A DNA stretch of 64,000 bases from Pedobacter miscanthi (GTDB lineage: Bacteria > Bacteroidota > Bacteroidia > Sphingobacteriales > Sphingobacteriaceae): assembly GCF_003315595.1 (NCBI RefSeq), contig NZ_QNQU01000001.1:372001-436000 (forward strand). The letters run 5' to 3'. A program made the translations under genes and the position numbers. The notes below the pieces were generated by a model. The model saw only the letters and a program-made list of their open reading frames with translations. It was not told the DNA's origin and did not search any database. This document shows positions 35,856 to 44,116 of this stretch, piece after piece. Within the stretch, counting starts at the first letter, position 1; each line of letters begins with the position of its first letter.

Positions 35856-36407
35856 TTACAATAAGGTCATTTGGTTTTTTCTCCAATTAAGTTCTTTCTG
35901 GAGTTTTTCGATCTCGGCTTTTTTATCGGGATAATCCTCTATGCTAGGAAGCAGTGCAATCGCCTCCGCATATTTGCAGCAACTGTTTAGTGTAACGATC
36001 TCTTTTAGTATATCTTCGAACTTAAATTTGGTCGAAACGGATTCTTCCGATACTGTTTGGCTATCCTCTGTTTTTTTAGTGTCCGAGGTCATCGTGTTTT
36101 TTTCCTTTGGTTTCGCCATTAGTTTCGCTTTTGCCTCCTCTAATCCTTTTTGATAGGCAGATAGATTTGAAAAAAAAGAAATTGTCTGTTCTATGGGAAC
36201 GGAAAGGTTTTCAAAAAAGCCCTCGTCAATTTCCTGTGCAGTTCCGCTATAAAGCATCGGTGGCAAGGGGCTGCCTGCTGATTCTGCTCCACTGTTTTTG
36301 AGCAGAACTGAAACGAGCAATTCATTTTCTTTAGGAAATGAAATATTGATTACCCAAGAACCTGCACCGTGCAGTCTTTGGATGGCTTGAAAAAAATTGG
36401 TTCTCAT
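35856..36407 (-). CDS. PRTRC system protein E
   Basis: A 183-residue protein. The N-terminal part (NFFQAIQRLHGAGSWVINIS, then PPMLYSGTAQEID) is the conserved family E region; the C-terminal half is a charged, probably coiled-coil region ending ELNWRKNQMTLL. Function unknown; always found with the other PRTRC genes. It overlaps the small upstream gene by four bases. Confidence 0.85.
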   Translation of the reverse strand: MRTNFFQAIQRLHGAGSWVINISFPKENELLVSVLLKNSGAESAGSPLPPMLYSGTAQEIDEGFFENLSVPIEQTISFFSNLSAYQKGLEEAKAKLMAKPKEKNTMTSDTKKTEDSQTVSEESVSTKFKFEDILKEIVTLNSCCKYAEAIALLPSIEDYPDKKAEIEKLQKELNWRKNQMTLL

Positions 36408-36622
36408 GGTTTTTGTTTAATTAAGTGTGTTCCCCTGCGTTTAGAAAAAACGGCATCAAAGCCGTTTCCCCCGATTACGCTTTTAATTATGTTCTCGGCA
36501 TGGCGGATGCGCACGGCATCCCCTGCGGAAATCTGCAAACATTCAAGGTTTTCAAAAAACCGTAAGGTTTTGGCGATTTCGTAGAGGGCTTTTTTTTCTG
36601 TTGTATCGGCTAATATGCTCAT
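36404..36622 (-). CDS. Small hypothetical protein upstream of PRTRC E
   Basis: A 72-residue protein, not recognised. It begins MSILADTTEKKALYEIAKTL and contains RIRHAENIIKSVIGGNGFDA; no signal or membrane segment. ATGA overlap with the PRTRC E gene and same strand suggest it is the first gene of the PRTRC operon. Confidence 0.65.
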   Translation of the reverse strand: MSILADTTEKKALYEIAKTLRFFENLECLQISAGDAVRIRHAENIIKSVIGGNGFDAVFSKRRGTHLIKQKP

Positions 36623-36637
36623 GATATAGTTTTTTAA

Positions 36638-36657
36638 GGGAGCGGAAATCCGCTCCC
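36638..36657 (-). terminator. Terminator between DUF932 and PRTRC genes
   Basis: GGGAGCGGA-AA-TCCGCTCCC with a T-run on the minus-strand side. Confidence 0.8.
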
Positions 36658-36663
36658 TGTATT

Positions 36664-37749
36664 TTAGTTTAATTGAAATGAGATGTTTTCGTTTCTGCCT
36701 AGATCAAGGCAAAGGTCAAATGCAGCCTGTCCTCTCTGTTTGGCTGTTCCCTCTAAGATGGATTTGAATTTTGATTCACCATCTTTGAATTTACGAACGT
36801 TCTGATAATAGCCGGTTACCGCATTGTATGCCCCGAACAAAGTTCCCTTTGTGGTATCTAGCACCTGCGATGGATTGGCCATTGCATAGCCAAAAACATC
36901 ATCAACGATATTTTTATATACACTCGATGCTTCATCGACTGTACCGTTTTTGAGTTTTCCCAATATTTCGCGATTTGGAGCCATTGCGATCTGAATGAGT
37001 TTTTTTACTTCATCATCAGAGATGCGCAGGCCAGCCCAATGGTTAAAAACCTGTTCCATTTCATCCCCTATCCTGCCCGAAATACCCATTAAGGTGTGGG
37101 CGGTTTTAAGCCTGTCTCCTGCACCCGAAGAATGACGGATTCGGATAGAATTTGAAGAATTTTTCATGGCGGCGTTTAGGGTATTGTTACACACGATGCG
37201 TACAGGGGTAAAAGCTGCCGTGATACTTCCAAAACCATCGTGTGAAGTGGTTAAAAAAAGATACTGCTCGATCAGGTCATCCTTTCCCACTTTAATATAG
37301 GAGGGCAGTTTTGCTGTAATAAAAATGCGTTCGCCCCTGCCCAAAGCCCCTGCGGTTTCGTAGAGAATCCCCTCACTACCGCCAACGATGCTATCAAAAA
37401 ATTCAAAGGCATCGATATTCTGTACCACGCTGTAATCCTTTCCGACCACCCCTAAAACCGTGTCGGAATCTGTGCGCACCGTAGCAAAATAATTTGGAAC
37501 TTCAATATCGGATGATGCGCCCAATATGATCGCATCGGGATCGGGATTATTTCTTAGGTTAAGATTATTTGCATCCATTGTAAAAAGCGGTCTTTTCTCG
37601 ACCGAGTAATCAAGCCCCGCAAATTTTAGTGCTTCGGCAGATGTTGGGTAAGCATCTACTATTGTTCCCAATCCATGCCATGCTTTTTCACTTACCGAAA
37701 AAAAGCTATGTTTTTGTGTTTTGTCGTTATAATTTAGGTTGTGTCCCAT
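36664..37749 (-). CDS. DUF932 phage/plasmid-like protein
   Basis: A 361-residue member of the DUF932 (phage/plasmid-like TIGR03299) family, found on plasmids and ICEs of many bacteria. The conserved start HSFFSVSEKAWHGLG and the later VVGKDYSVVQNIDAFEFFD, FLTTSHDGFGSI and RIVCNNTLNAA are visible. It probably acts on element DNA, perhaps in replication or protection after transfer, but its activity is unknown. Own terminator follows. Confidence 0.88.
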   Translation of the reverse strand: MGHNLNYNDKTQKHSFFSVSEKAWHGLGTIVDAYPTSAEALKFAGLDYSVEKRPLFTMDANNLNLRNNPDPDAIILGASSDIEVPNYFATVRTDSDTVLGVVGKDYSVVQNIDAFEFFDSIVGGSEGILYETAGALGRGERIFITAKLPSYIKVGKDDLIEQYLFLTTSHDGFGSITAAFTPVRIVCNNTLNAAMKNSSNSIRIRHSSGAGDRLKTAHTLMGISGRIGDEMEQVFNHWAGLRISDDEVKKLIQIAMAPNREILGKLKNGTVDEASSVYKNIVDDVFGYAMANPSQVLDTTKGTLFGAYNAVTGYYQNVRKFKDGESKFKSILEGTAKQRGQAAFDLCLDLGRNENISFQLN

Positions 37750-37786
37750 GATGTAAAATCTAAAATGAATAAGTATCGGCTAATAA

Positions 37787-38203
37787 TTAAAATGGTAGGT
37801 CATCATCAATGCCCTCGAATTTGTTTGCTGCTGTCTCCGCGGCTTTGGGGTTTTCCTGTTGAGGGTTTTCAGAAGTAGTGGAACTGCTCCTCTCTTTTGA
37901 TGCATTTCCCAAAAGTTTAATTTCGCTCGTATGAAAGGTCAAAGATGCTTTGGCCTCTCCCGAACCGCTCATGTAAGCGTTTACGCCTATCCGTCCATAA
38001 AGCTGTACCCATCCACCCTTTTTTAGGTATTCGGCTATCCCCGTATTGAGCCAATACGAACAGTCTACAAACGTGGTCACCTTCTTCTGTTCCCCGCCAG
38101 AACGATAGGTATCATTGATTGCAATTGAAAAGCCTGTTACTTTCCTGTCTCCGCTTACTGTTCTTACCACTGCATCAGCGGTCAGTCTTCCTGTAATTTC
38201 CAT
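37787..38203 (-). CDS. ssb: Single-stranded DNA-binding protein
   Basis: A 138-residue SSB with one OB fold (MEITGRLTADAVVR, FVDCSYWLNTGIAEYLKKGG, VQLYGRIG) and the C-terminal acidic tip DDDLPF that contacts repair and replication partners. As on other conjugative elements it likely coats incoming single strands. Starts ATG at 38203. Confidence 0.92.
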   Translation of the reverse strand: MEITGRLTADAVVRTVSGDRKVTGFSIAINDTYRSGGEQKKVTTFVDCSYWLNTGIAEYLKKGGWVQLYGRIGVNAYMSGSGEAKASLTFHTSEIKLLGNASKERSSSTTSENPQQENPKAAETAANKFEGIDDDLPF

Positions 38204-38606
38204 TTTTGTAAAATTTTAAGTTTAACTTTTTTTGTTTCCTTTCCTTTTTTCCAAAAAATCTTTCCAAAAGAAAAAACGGAAAAAAAGAAAGTATAGAAAA
38301 GCGGGTGTACAGGAACGGAGAGCTATAAGTCCCGGAGGGTGTTGCGGCTCAGCCGCAACATTATGCGCTCGCAGAGAACGGAGCGCCCGAATTTCACGGC
38401 CTTTTTTACCGTTTTCTATTGTAAAGTTTCACCTTTCAACATATCCAAAAAACGCAGGCTTATTACATAAACTACAAAAGTATACCATTAGTAATTAGCA
38501 AGGATAACTGCTCTGGAAAACAGCATGTCCCATGCTTAGACAGGCTCTAAACGCAATTTCCAGATAACCAATGCATGATTGTTTGGGTTGCAGTCCTACA
38601 ATTAAT
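38204..38606. other. Gene-free spacer with a perfect hairpin
   Basis: TGTTGCGGCT-C-AGCCGCAACA at 38340-38360 is a perfect inverted repeat; a purine-rich tract (AAAAGAAAAAACGGAAAAAA) lies at about 38264-38290. No gene seen. Confidence 0.55.
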
Positions 38607-39182
38607 CTAAACCGCACACATCCTCCTGCCCAGTTCTAAAGCGGCCAGGATAGCACTGGACTTTGCCATCCCAATCCCTTTAAATCTGGAAAGTGCTTTA
38701 TGATCCTGAGCAGCCAATAGATCAAGCCTGCCCCCAACTGCTTTTAAAACATTTTCTGCCAAATCCACTGCACTAACACCACTACGGCCGGAACCGATCA
38801 AAAGAGCCATCAGTTCCGCATCACTCATCTGGCTAGATCCGAGTGCAATAAACTTTTCCCTTGGCCTTAAATGGACATCCCATGACTTTATGCCTTTATT
38901 CGCGCAGGAACTTTTAAGGTGTACCAAATCAGCTACACGGAAATTATCCTGATTGAGATAAATGGCTGAATGGAACAGGGAAGACATCGCTGAAATCAAA
39001 AAATGAAAGTCCTGCTCAAAGACCACAATGGTAGAACGTTTATAGCTTCCATCAAGCTGCTCATCACTTCTGGTAATGCACAGATAATGGTTATCATTGA
39101 CTGCCCTTTTAAAATCCAGAAAATAATTCCTCTTCCCTGATGAAAAGTTTTCGGTAGCAAGGTTACTATTTTTCATATCCAT
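38607..39182 (-). CDS. Fusion of a PUR/DUF3276-like domain with the RadC N-terminal helix-hairpin-helix domain, no JAB domain
   Basis: A 191-residue protein in two parts. Residues 14-77 (SSGKRNYFLDFKRA, HYLCITRSD, VVFEQDFHFLISAM) match the host DUF3276/PUR protein at 25736 in order and spacing. Residues 98-190 (IKSWDVHLRPREKFIALGSS, MSDAELMALLIGSGRSGVSA, FKGIGMAKSSAILAALELGR) are the UPF0758/RadC N-terminal part with helix-hairpin-helix. The protein stops where RadC normally continues into the JAB/MPN metalloprotease fold. It faces the zinc-ribbon gene across a short divergent promoter region. A role in binding transferred single-stranded or branched DNA is likely but inferred. Confidence 0.8.
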   Translation of the reverse strand: MDMKNSNLATENFSSGKRNYFLDFKRAVNDNHYLCITRSDEQLDGSYKRSTIVVFEQDFHFLISAMSSLFHSAIYLNQDNFRVADLVHLKSSCANKGIKSWDVHLRPREKFIALGSSQMSDAELMALLIGSGRSGVSAVDLAENVLKAVGGRLDLLAAQDHKALSRFKGIGMAKSSAILAALELGRRMCAV

Positions 39183-39248
39183 AATATTTAGGTATGAACA
39201 AAATTATTTATTGGATTACTGAGATTCGGTTGTATATTGTCTTAGCCG

Positions 39249-39260
39249 ATCCGATCGGAT
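39249..39260. promoter_or_regulatory. 12-bp palindrome in divergent promoter region
   Basis: ATCCGATCGGAT is a perfect palindrome, 66 bases from the RadC-like start and 35 bases from the zinc-ribbon start, well placed for an operator. Confidence 0.45.
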
Positions 39261-39295
39261 AAAAATTGGATAGCAAACCATGAAGATTTTTAGAG

Positions 39296-39697
39296 ATGCA
39301 GCAGCCCAAGAAAACCGAGCGGACCTGTAGTTACCGCAACTGTGAGAATACATACGAAGGGAGAAGTGATAAGATCTTCTGCAGTGACCAGTGCCGTAAC
39401 CATGCGCGGCGAGACCAGTTGAAGACTGAAAAATGGAATGCACCTGCTTTTTACGATAAGATTTCACAAATCATTAAAAACAACCATAAAATCCTTAAAC
39501 ACCAGTTTGAGGAAAAGGGTGATAATACTGTAATTACCAATTTCCTGCTAAGAGATAGCGGATTCAACTTTGAATTCCATACTCGTATACTTCCCACATC
39601 AAAGGGTATTTACAGATTTTGTTTTGATTACGGCTGGCTGGAGCTTGAAAACGGAAAAATCCTGATCGTAAAAAATGATCGAATGGTTGAAATCTGA
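39296..39697 (+). CDS. Zinc-ribbon-like hypothetical protein
   Basis: A 133-residue protein on the opposite strand to the rest. Four cysteines, C11, C16, C29 and C33, in CSYRNCENTYEGRSDKIFCS and DQCRNHARR form a probable treble-clef or FYVE-like zinc site; the rest (FNFEFHTRILPTSKGIYRF, CFDYGWLELENGKILI) looks like beta strands. Not recognised beyond that. It is divergent from the RadC-like gene and convergent with the histone-like gene across a strong terminator. Confidence 0.65.
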   Translation: MQQPKKTERTCSYRNCENTYEGRSDKIFCSDQCRNHARRDQLKTEKWNAPAFYDKISQIIKNNHKILKHQFEEKGDNTVITNFLLRDSGFNFEFHTRILPTSKGIYRFCFDYGWLELENGKILIVKNDRMVEI

Positions 39698-39752
39698 TCT
39701 ATAGATATTACCAGCTTAAATCTAACAGCATTTTTTTTTGCACTATAAACCA

Positions 39753-39786
39753 GCAAGGCCGCTCCCCAATCGGACAGCGGCCTTGC
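39753..39786. terminator. Bidirectional terminator
   Basis: GCAAGGCCGCT pairs with AGCGGCCTTGC around a 12-base loop between convergent genes. Confidence 0.85.
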
Positions 39787-39812
39787 CATTATTTCCCAAA
39801 ACAGATTTTCTT

Positions 39813-39989
39813 TTACTTTGTATTTTTCTTTTCCGTTACCTCAGCTCTGATCTCCTGAGCCAGGTTTTTAAGATCTTGCATACCTTTACGTACACGGGTT
39901 CCTGCCGCTCCATTATTGGCATTATAGAACTTTTCTACATCAGCTTCAACAGAAGCTATTAATTCTTTGATTTTAGCAAATTTTTCCAT
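39813..39989 (-). CDS. Histone H1-like protein
   Basis: A 58-residue Bacteroidota histone H1/Hc1-like protein: MEKFAKIKELIASVEADVEK, then YNANNGAAGTRVRKGMQDL and a lysine-rich end. These small proteins bind DNA. The ATG at 39989 matches the family start; a longer frame to 40013 was rejected. Presence of such a gene on a conjugative element suggests nucleoid tuning after transfer. Confidence 0.85.
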   Translation of the reverse strand: MEKFAKIKELIASVEADVEKFYNANNGAAGTRVRKGMQDLKNLAQEIRAEVTEKKNTK

Positions 39990-40115
39990 CCTGAATATAA
40001 TTTTAAGGGGCAAATATATCCAATAACGTCAATCCAACAAATTATTCCGATCATAAACCGCTTGACAACATCAGATTACATCATAAAACAGCTTAAAAAA
40101 ATATAGCCATGCAGA

Positions 40116-40141
40116 AGCACAGAGGCAAAAGCCTCTGTGCT
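40116..40141 (-). terminator. Perfect 11-bp hairpin after the gene at 40174
   Basis: AGCACAGAGGC-AAAA-GCCTCTGTGCT. It lacks a close T-run, so it may be a structured 3' end, not a classic terminator. Confidence 0.6.
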
Positions 40142-40173
40142 CAGAACATACTTACGCCCATAAATAAAAATTT

Positions 40174-40971
40174 CTACCTGCCCCTGCCCTTTTTCTCATC
40201 ATCCATAGCATCCTTAACCAAAGCATCCTTATTATCATCCGATGCCGAAGTCTTCGCAAGAACAGTTTTTTTGTCAATTAAGTGACTGTGAACCGGCTCA
40301 ACATTGTGATCATAAAATTCAATCGTTTCAAACTGGGGATCTACAGTAATAAACCCATGTACTTCCTTATTATCAATAAAAAAACTCACTCTCTGAAGAT
40401 CCCCTCTCTTCAGGCTTTTCATAAGACGATTTTTAAAACCTTCTTTTTCCATCTCAGGAAAAATAAATCTGTCAATTGCAGCAGCTAAATTAAACTTGTA
40501 ATGTTCGCCGTAACTTCTTATTGCATAACCATTCTCAGCGAGAGGTTCTCTAAAGTTAAGTTTAAGCCACAAATTGGCCATTTTCCCATTCTTAAGCATG
40601 ACATTTTTATTTACCGCACGCCCAGAAAGCATATTATAACTTTCTATTGCCGTTATCCCTTTACCTTCATCGATGTAAAACCGGTGATTAATCATTTCGT
40701 AAGGCTTAATAGCCTTACTTAAATATAAGTCATACCTATTAAATGAATATTGATCAGTATCACTGTCTTTTGATATTTCAAGCTGGTATTGTATAAAATC
40801 TTCATAGTCTGGCATGTTTTTGGGATTGGGAACAGGCATCCTAAAGTTCAATATCATCATAAACCGTGGAAGTCCAAATTCGATACAATTTCGTATTGAT
40901 CTGTTTAAAGTCTTTCCAAAGCCAAGGGATTCCAGATTAGCCTGCAGATCCCTCAAATTTTCTTCATTCAT
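40174..40971 (-). CDS. Bacteroidota ICE protein, paralogue of the gene at 41206
   Basis: A 265-residue protein that starts MNEENLRDLQANLESLGFGK and ends KGRGR. Family features are FYIDEGKGITAIESYNMLSG, RAVNKNVMLKNGK and FETIEFYDHNVEPVHSH. It has 45-50% or so apparent identity to the next upstream gene over its whole length by eye. Such proteins are common beside mobilization genes of Bacteroidota elements. No catalytic motif; function unknown. Confidence 0.75.
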   Translation of the reverse strand: MNEENLRDLQANLESLGFGKTLNRSIRNCIEFGLPRFMMILNFRMPVPNPKNMPDYEDFIQYQLEISKDSDTDQYSFNRYDLYLSKAIKPYEMINHRFYIDEGKGITAIESYNMLSGRAVNKNVMLKNGKMANLWLKLNFREPLAENGYAIRSYGEHYKFNLAAAIDRFIFPEMEKEGFKNRLMKSLKRGDLQRVSFFIDNKEVHGFITVDPQFETIEFYDHNVEPVHSHLIDKKTVLAKTSASDDNKDALVKDAMDDEKKGRGR

Positions 40972-41161
40972 ATGATCAATTCAAAATGCTGTTTATCAAA
41001 TGAAAGTAATTTCAGTCTTTTCCTTTAACAAATATTTCTTACGGGGCATCCCCATTGAGGTATTCTGATACCTGGCTGTTTGATTAAGTAATATTCACGC
41101 ATTCTCCGGTATCCAAATGAAAAAAAGATCACTTATTTAAAAATCAAAAACAGAATAATAA

Positions 41162-41183
41162 AACCGGGGACCTAAGTCCCCAG
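41162..41183 (-). terminator. Terminator after the gene at 41206
   Basis: GGGGAC-CTAA-GTCCCC, followed on the minus strand by GGTTTTATTATT. Confidence 0.7.
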
Positions 41184-41205
41184 TTTCAGTAGCTCATACA
41201 TCAAC

Positions 41206-42000
41206 TTATCTTCCCCGGCCATTTTTTTCTTCAATTGTAGCCTCCTCAACTACAGCATCCTTTTTTTCAGCCGGCGCCAAAGCCTTCGCAGAAACTTCTT
41301 TCAGATCGACCGCTTTGCTGTAAACCGAACTAAGATTATGATCATAAAAATCAAGCGTTTTAAACTGCGGGTTTGCTGCAACAAAACCCTTCATCTCTTT
41401 ACCATCTTTTGAAAAACTCACTTCATGAAGGTTACCCCTCTCCAGGCTTTTCATCAACTGATCTTTAAACCCAGGCTTGTTGATATCCGGAAGAACAAAC
41501 TTTTCAACTGCTGAAGCCAGGCTGAACCCATAATTCTCACCGTAATTTTTGACCGTATATCCCTTTTCAGGATCATGCTCCGAGAGATCAAGCTTTAGCC
41601 ACATATTGGCTTTCTCGCCGCTTTTAAGTATAACATCTTTATTTACCGCGCGCCCTGAAAGCAGATTGTAACTTTCCTTTGCCGTCACACCTTTCCCTTT
41701 ATTGATATAGAAAGTCTGGTCAATAGCGGCGGTCTCCCCCGCTTTTTGAAGAAACGCACTGTATTTATTAAAAAAATACATGTCTGTCTCCTTACTCTTT
41801 GAAAAGTCCAGCTCATAACGCATGGAATCGGCAAGGTCAGGTTTATCCTTGGCATTCTGAGCCGGCATAGTGATTTCAAAATGAAGCTTGATATCCGGAA
41901 GCTCTTTTTCAATAGCTTCTTTTAATTGTGGATTAAGCGATTCACCAAATCCAAGGTATTTCAGATTATTCTGAAGATACTCCAAGTTGTTTTCGTTCAT
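41206..42000 (-). CDS. Bacteroidota ICE protein, paralogue of the gene at 40174
   Basis: A 264-residue protein beginning MNENNLEYLQNNLKYLGFGE, with FYINKGKGVTAKESYNLLSG, RAVNKDVILKSGE and FKTLDFYDHNLSSVYSK, and ending NGRGR. Same family and nearly the same length as 40174-40971; both keep all recognisable blocks, so both are probably in use. Function unknown, element-associated. Confidence 0.75.
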   Translation of the reverse strand: MNENNLEYLQNNLKYLGFGESLNPQLKEAIEKELPDIKLHFEITMPAQNAKDKPDLADSMRYELDFSKSKETDMYFFNKYSAFLQKAGETAAIDQTFYINKGKGVTAKESYNLLSGRAVNKDVILKSGEKANMWLKLDLSEHDPEKGYTVKNYGENYGFSLASAVEKFVLPDINKPGFKDQLMKSLERGNLHEVSFSKDGKEMKGFVAANPQFKTLDFYDHNLSSVYSKAVDLKEVSAKALAPAEKKDAVVEEATIEEKNGRGR

Positions 42001-42056
42001 AATAAATGGATTAATTTTGATAATTACAAAACCATGGTACCTAAAAGGACCTTGGT

Positions 42057-42659
42057 TTACTGGTTTAGAAAATCATGTAAAAAAGAAATTTTAGATTTCG
42101 GGACATACTGTCTGAAAAAAGGCCTGATTTTAGCCAATAAAAAAAACCGTCGCAAGGCAAGCTCGTGCTGGGGAATAAAGAGACTATGATCATAAAAGCT
42201 AAAAACGACCAGCTCATCCTGAAGCGTAAAACAAACCTTAATACCCCTATAATCCATACAGAACCGGATCGCGTGCAGGATATCAAGAAGGTCATTCCCC
42301 AAAAGCACGTTTATCTTTGCTTTTCGCAGCTCTTTAGATAGCTCTTGCGGATAATTACGGCCGGGATTGATGGCTATAAACAGCAGTTCCTCAGACCGGT
42401 TGAAACGCCCGGCATTGAAATGCAGAAAAGCGATGGCATCCATGGCGCTCAGGCAGACAAATACTTGCCTTACAATATTCAGATCGACCATCCTACTGCA
42501 CCAAAAACCAGCCGAAATGGGTATCAGATGACCGTCTTTCCCAAAATGTTCGGACAGGCCACTGTTATAATCAAAGATCAGGGTACCGGAAATATCGGTC
42601 CGAAAAGAAAAAGCATAACTCTCGCATATCTCCCTGGCCGCGGAAAGAACACTGAACAT
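42057..42659 (-). CDS. Hypothetical protein, possibly a degenerate Toprim-like domain
   Basis: A 200-residue protein with no sure family. A stretch VRQVFVCLSAMDAIAFLHF resembles the strand-turn-helix with D-x-A-x-x-L seen in Toprim domains, but the expected catalytic glutamate is missing. Its ATG follows the DUF4099 gene stop at once, so translation is coupled. It may be an accessory of the mobilization region. Confidence 0.5.
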   Translation of the reverse strand: MFSVLSAAREICESYAFSFRTDISGTLIFDYNSGLSEHFGKDGHLIPISAGFWCSRMVDLNIVRQVFVCLSAMDAIAFLHFNAGRFNRSEELLFIAINPGRNYPQELSKELRKAKINVLLGNDLLDILHAIRFCMDYRGIKVCFTLQDELVVFSFYDHSLFIPQHELALRRFFLLAKIRPFFRQYVPKSKISFLHDFLNQ

Positions 42660-43469
42660 CTACCTTGACATTCCAGACCGCGTATAGCCCCGACTGTGAG
42701 AAGTGCCGGCACTTATCTTTTCATCAGTCAACATATCCCCGAGCCTTGACATCTGCTGTTTCTCATATTCTTTGAATGCCTCTTTGTAGCCGTTATTTTT
42801 TTCATTGGTCTGAGCGAACATACCTTTGTCGCCGATCAGTGCCTTAAGTCCAGTCAACAAAAGATAAGAAATCCCTCCGTCCATCAATACAGAAACAACG
42901 AGCGCAAGCCTATTTGAACGCATGCCTTCGGCGCTCGTACTGCTCGCCTGGATTAAAGTACCATCTTCAAGCTCAATCTGCCTGCCTGCACTGTAACGTT
43001 CTTTTTGATAAGGGCTCAAAGCTATACCATTGACTTTTTCGGGCGCTTTGACCCTCATCATATCGGTTACGACAAATTCTTTTGTATCCCAGTCATATTC
43101 GACCAGCAGTGATTTTTTTTCCCCGTCGCGGTCGACTTCTTTTAGAATATTTGCTTTCTCCCCCAGAATGAGCTGATCAGCTTCTGTTTGATTAATATAA
43201 GATGGATTTAACGACTGTTTGTATACAGGATGGACTAGCAGGTCCGGTTTACCCGACACGCCCCTCACCAGAGAGAGTTTCACCTCCATCTCCTTGATCT
43301 CGATCCCGCTACGGGAGATATCATGGAGCTTGATCAGATTGGTCCTACCCCCGGATAAAAGTGCATGAATGTCTTTTCGGTCAATCAATAGTTCTTCTCC
43401 CCTGGCAAGTCCGATCTCCCGGAGCTGCTCCATGGGCAGATCTTTTTCATTTAATATTACTGTGTTCAT
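42660..43469 (-). CDS. DUF4099-containing ICE protein
   Basis: A 269-residue protein. The N-terminal block MNTVILNEKDLPMEQLREIG with LLSGGRTNLIKLHDI is the DUF4099 domain of Bacteroidota conjugative elements; the middle contains EYDWDTKEFVVTDMM and VNGIALSPYQKERY, and a hydrophobic segment LALVVSVLMDGGISYLLLTG suggests membrane contact. Function unknown. Confidence 0.8.
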   Translation of the reverse strand: MNTVILNEKDLPMEQLREIGLARGEELLIDRKDIHALLSGGRTNLIKLHDISRSGIEIKEMEVKLSLVRGVSGKPDLLVHPVYKQSLNPSYINQTEADQLILGEKANILKEVDRDGEKKSLLVEYDWDTKEFVVTDMMRVKAPEKVNGIALSPYQKERYSAGRQIELEDGTLIQASSTSAEGMRSNRLALVVSVLMDGGISYLLLTGLKALIGDKGMFAQTNEKNNGYKEAFKEYEKQQMSRLGDMLTDEKISAGTSHSRGYTRSGMSR

Positions 43470-43483
43470 AATAAATTTTAGTT

Positions 43484-44116
43484 TTAATGGTTAATTCCAG
43501 TCCTTTCTTCAATAGCCTGGTCAGGTGGTTTCTTCGGTTCGACGAAGTCATTTAAAAACAGGTAAAGCTTCTCTTTATCCATATTGCTAAAGAGATAGAT
43601 CATTCGAAGCGGGTCAACAAATACTCCTTTATGTTTTATTCCAAAATGCAGGTGTTCTCCCGTTACCCTGCCGGTAGAGCCGGAGATAGCAATAGGAGTT
43701 CCAGAAGCCACAAGATTCCCTGCTCTTACCAGTGGGGCAAAAAGATGCCCGTAAATACTGGTATATGCCACATGGGCAATGACGATATAGTTCCCTATAA
43801 TCTCATCAGATGACACCTTGACTACCTTTCCTGGCAGGATGGCCAATACGGTATCTGATTTCGCGTGGAGATCGATTCCAGTATGATAACTGTTTTTAAT
43901 CCCCGTAACCGGGTGCGTCCGGTAACCAAATCCAGAGTTGATCTTAAAGCGGCGCAATGGAAGCGATAAGCTCAGGCCATCAAAAGACTGGGCATGGGCA
44001 ATACTTAAAAACAGGAGCACCACCTCAAGCAAAACCAGCGACCATAACTTCGATTTCCCGGGTAATGCGCATAAAGTTGCTACGGAGTATTTCTTCCTTA
44101 TTATCTCCAAAATCAT
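43484..44116 (-). CDS. M23 family peptidase, exported
   Basis: A LytM/M23 zinc endopeptidase that would cut peptidoglycan cross-links and open the wall for the secretion channel. The zinc ligands lie in HTGIDLHAKSD (HxxxD) and GEHLHFGI (HxH), with SGFGYRTHPVTG before them. A hydrophobic signal (LWSLVLLEVVLLFLSIAHAQ) precedes the domain. The start is uncertain: frames open to 44164, but the coupling-protein gene ends at 44025, so even the ATG at 44116 overlaps it by 92 bases. Confidence 0.82.
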   Translation of the reverse strand: MILEIIRKKYSVATLCALPGKSKLWSLVLLEVVLLFLSIAHAQSFDGLSLSLPLRRFKINSGFGYRTHPVTGIKNSYHTGIDLHAKSDTVLAILPGKVVKVSSDEIIGNYIVIAHVAYTSIYGHLFAPLVRAGNLVASGTPIAISGSTGRVTGEHLHFGIKHKGVFVDPLRMIYLFSNMDKEKLYLFLNDFVEPKKPPDQAIEERTGINH

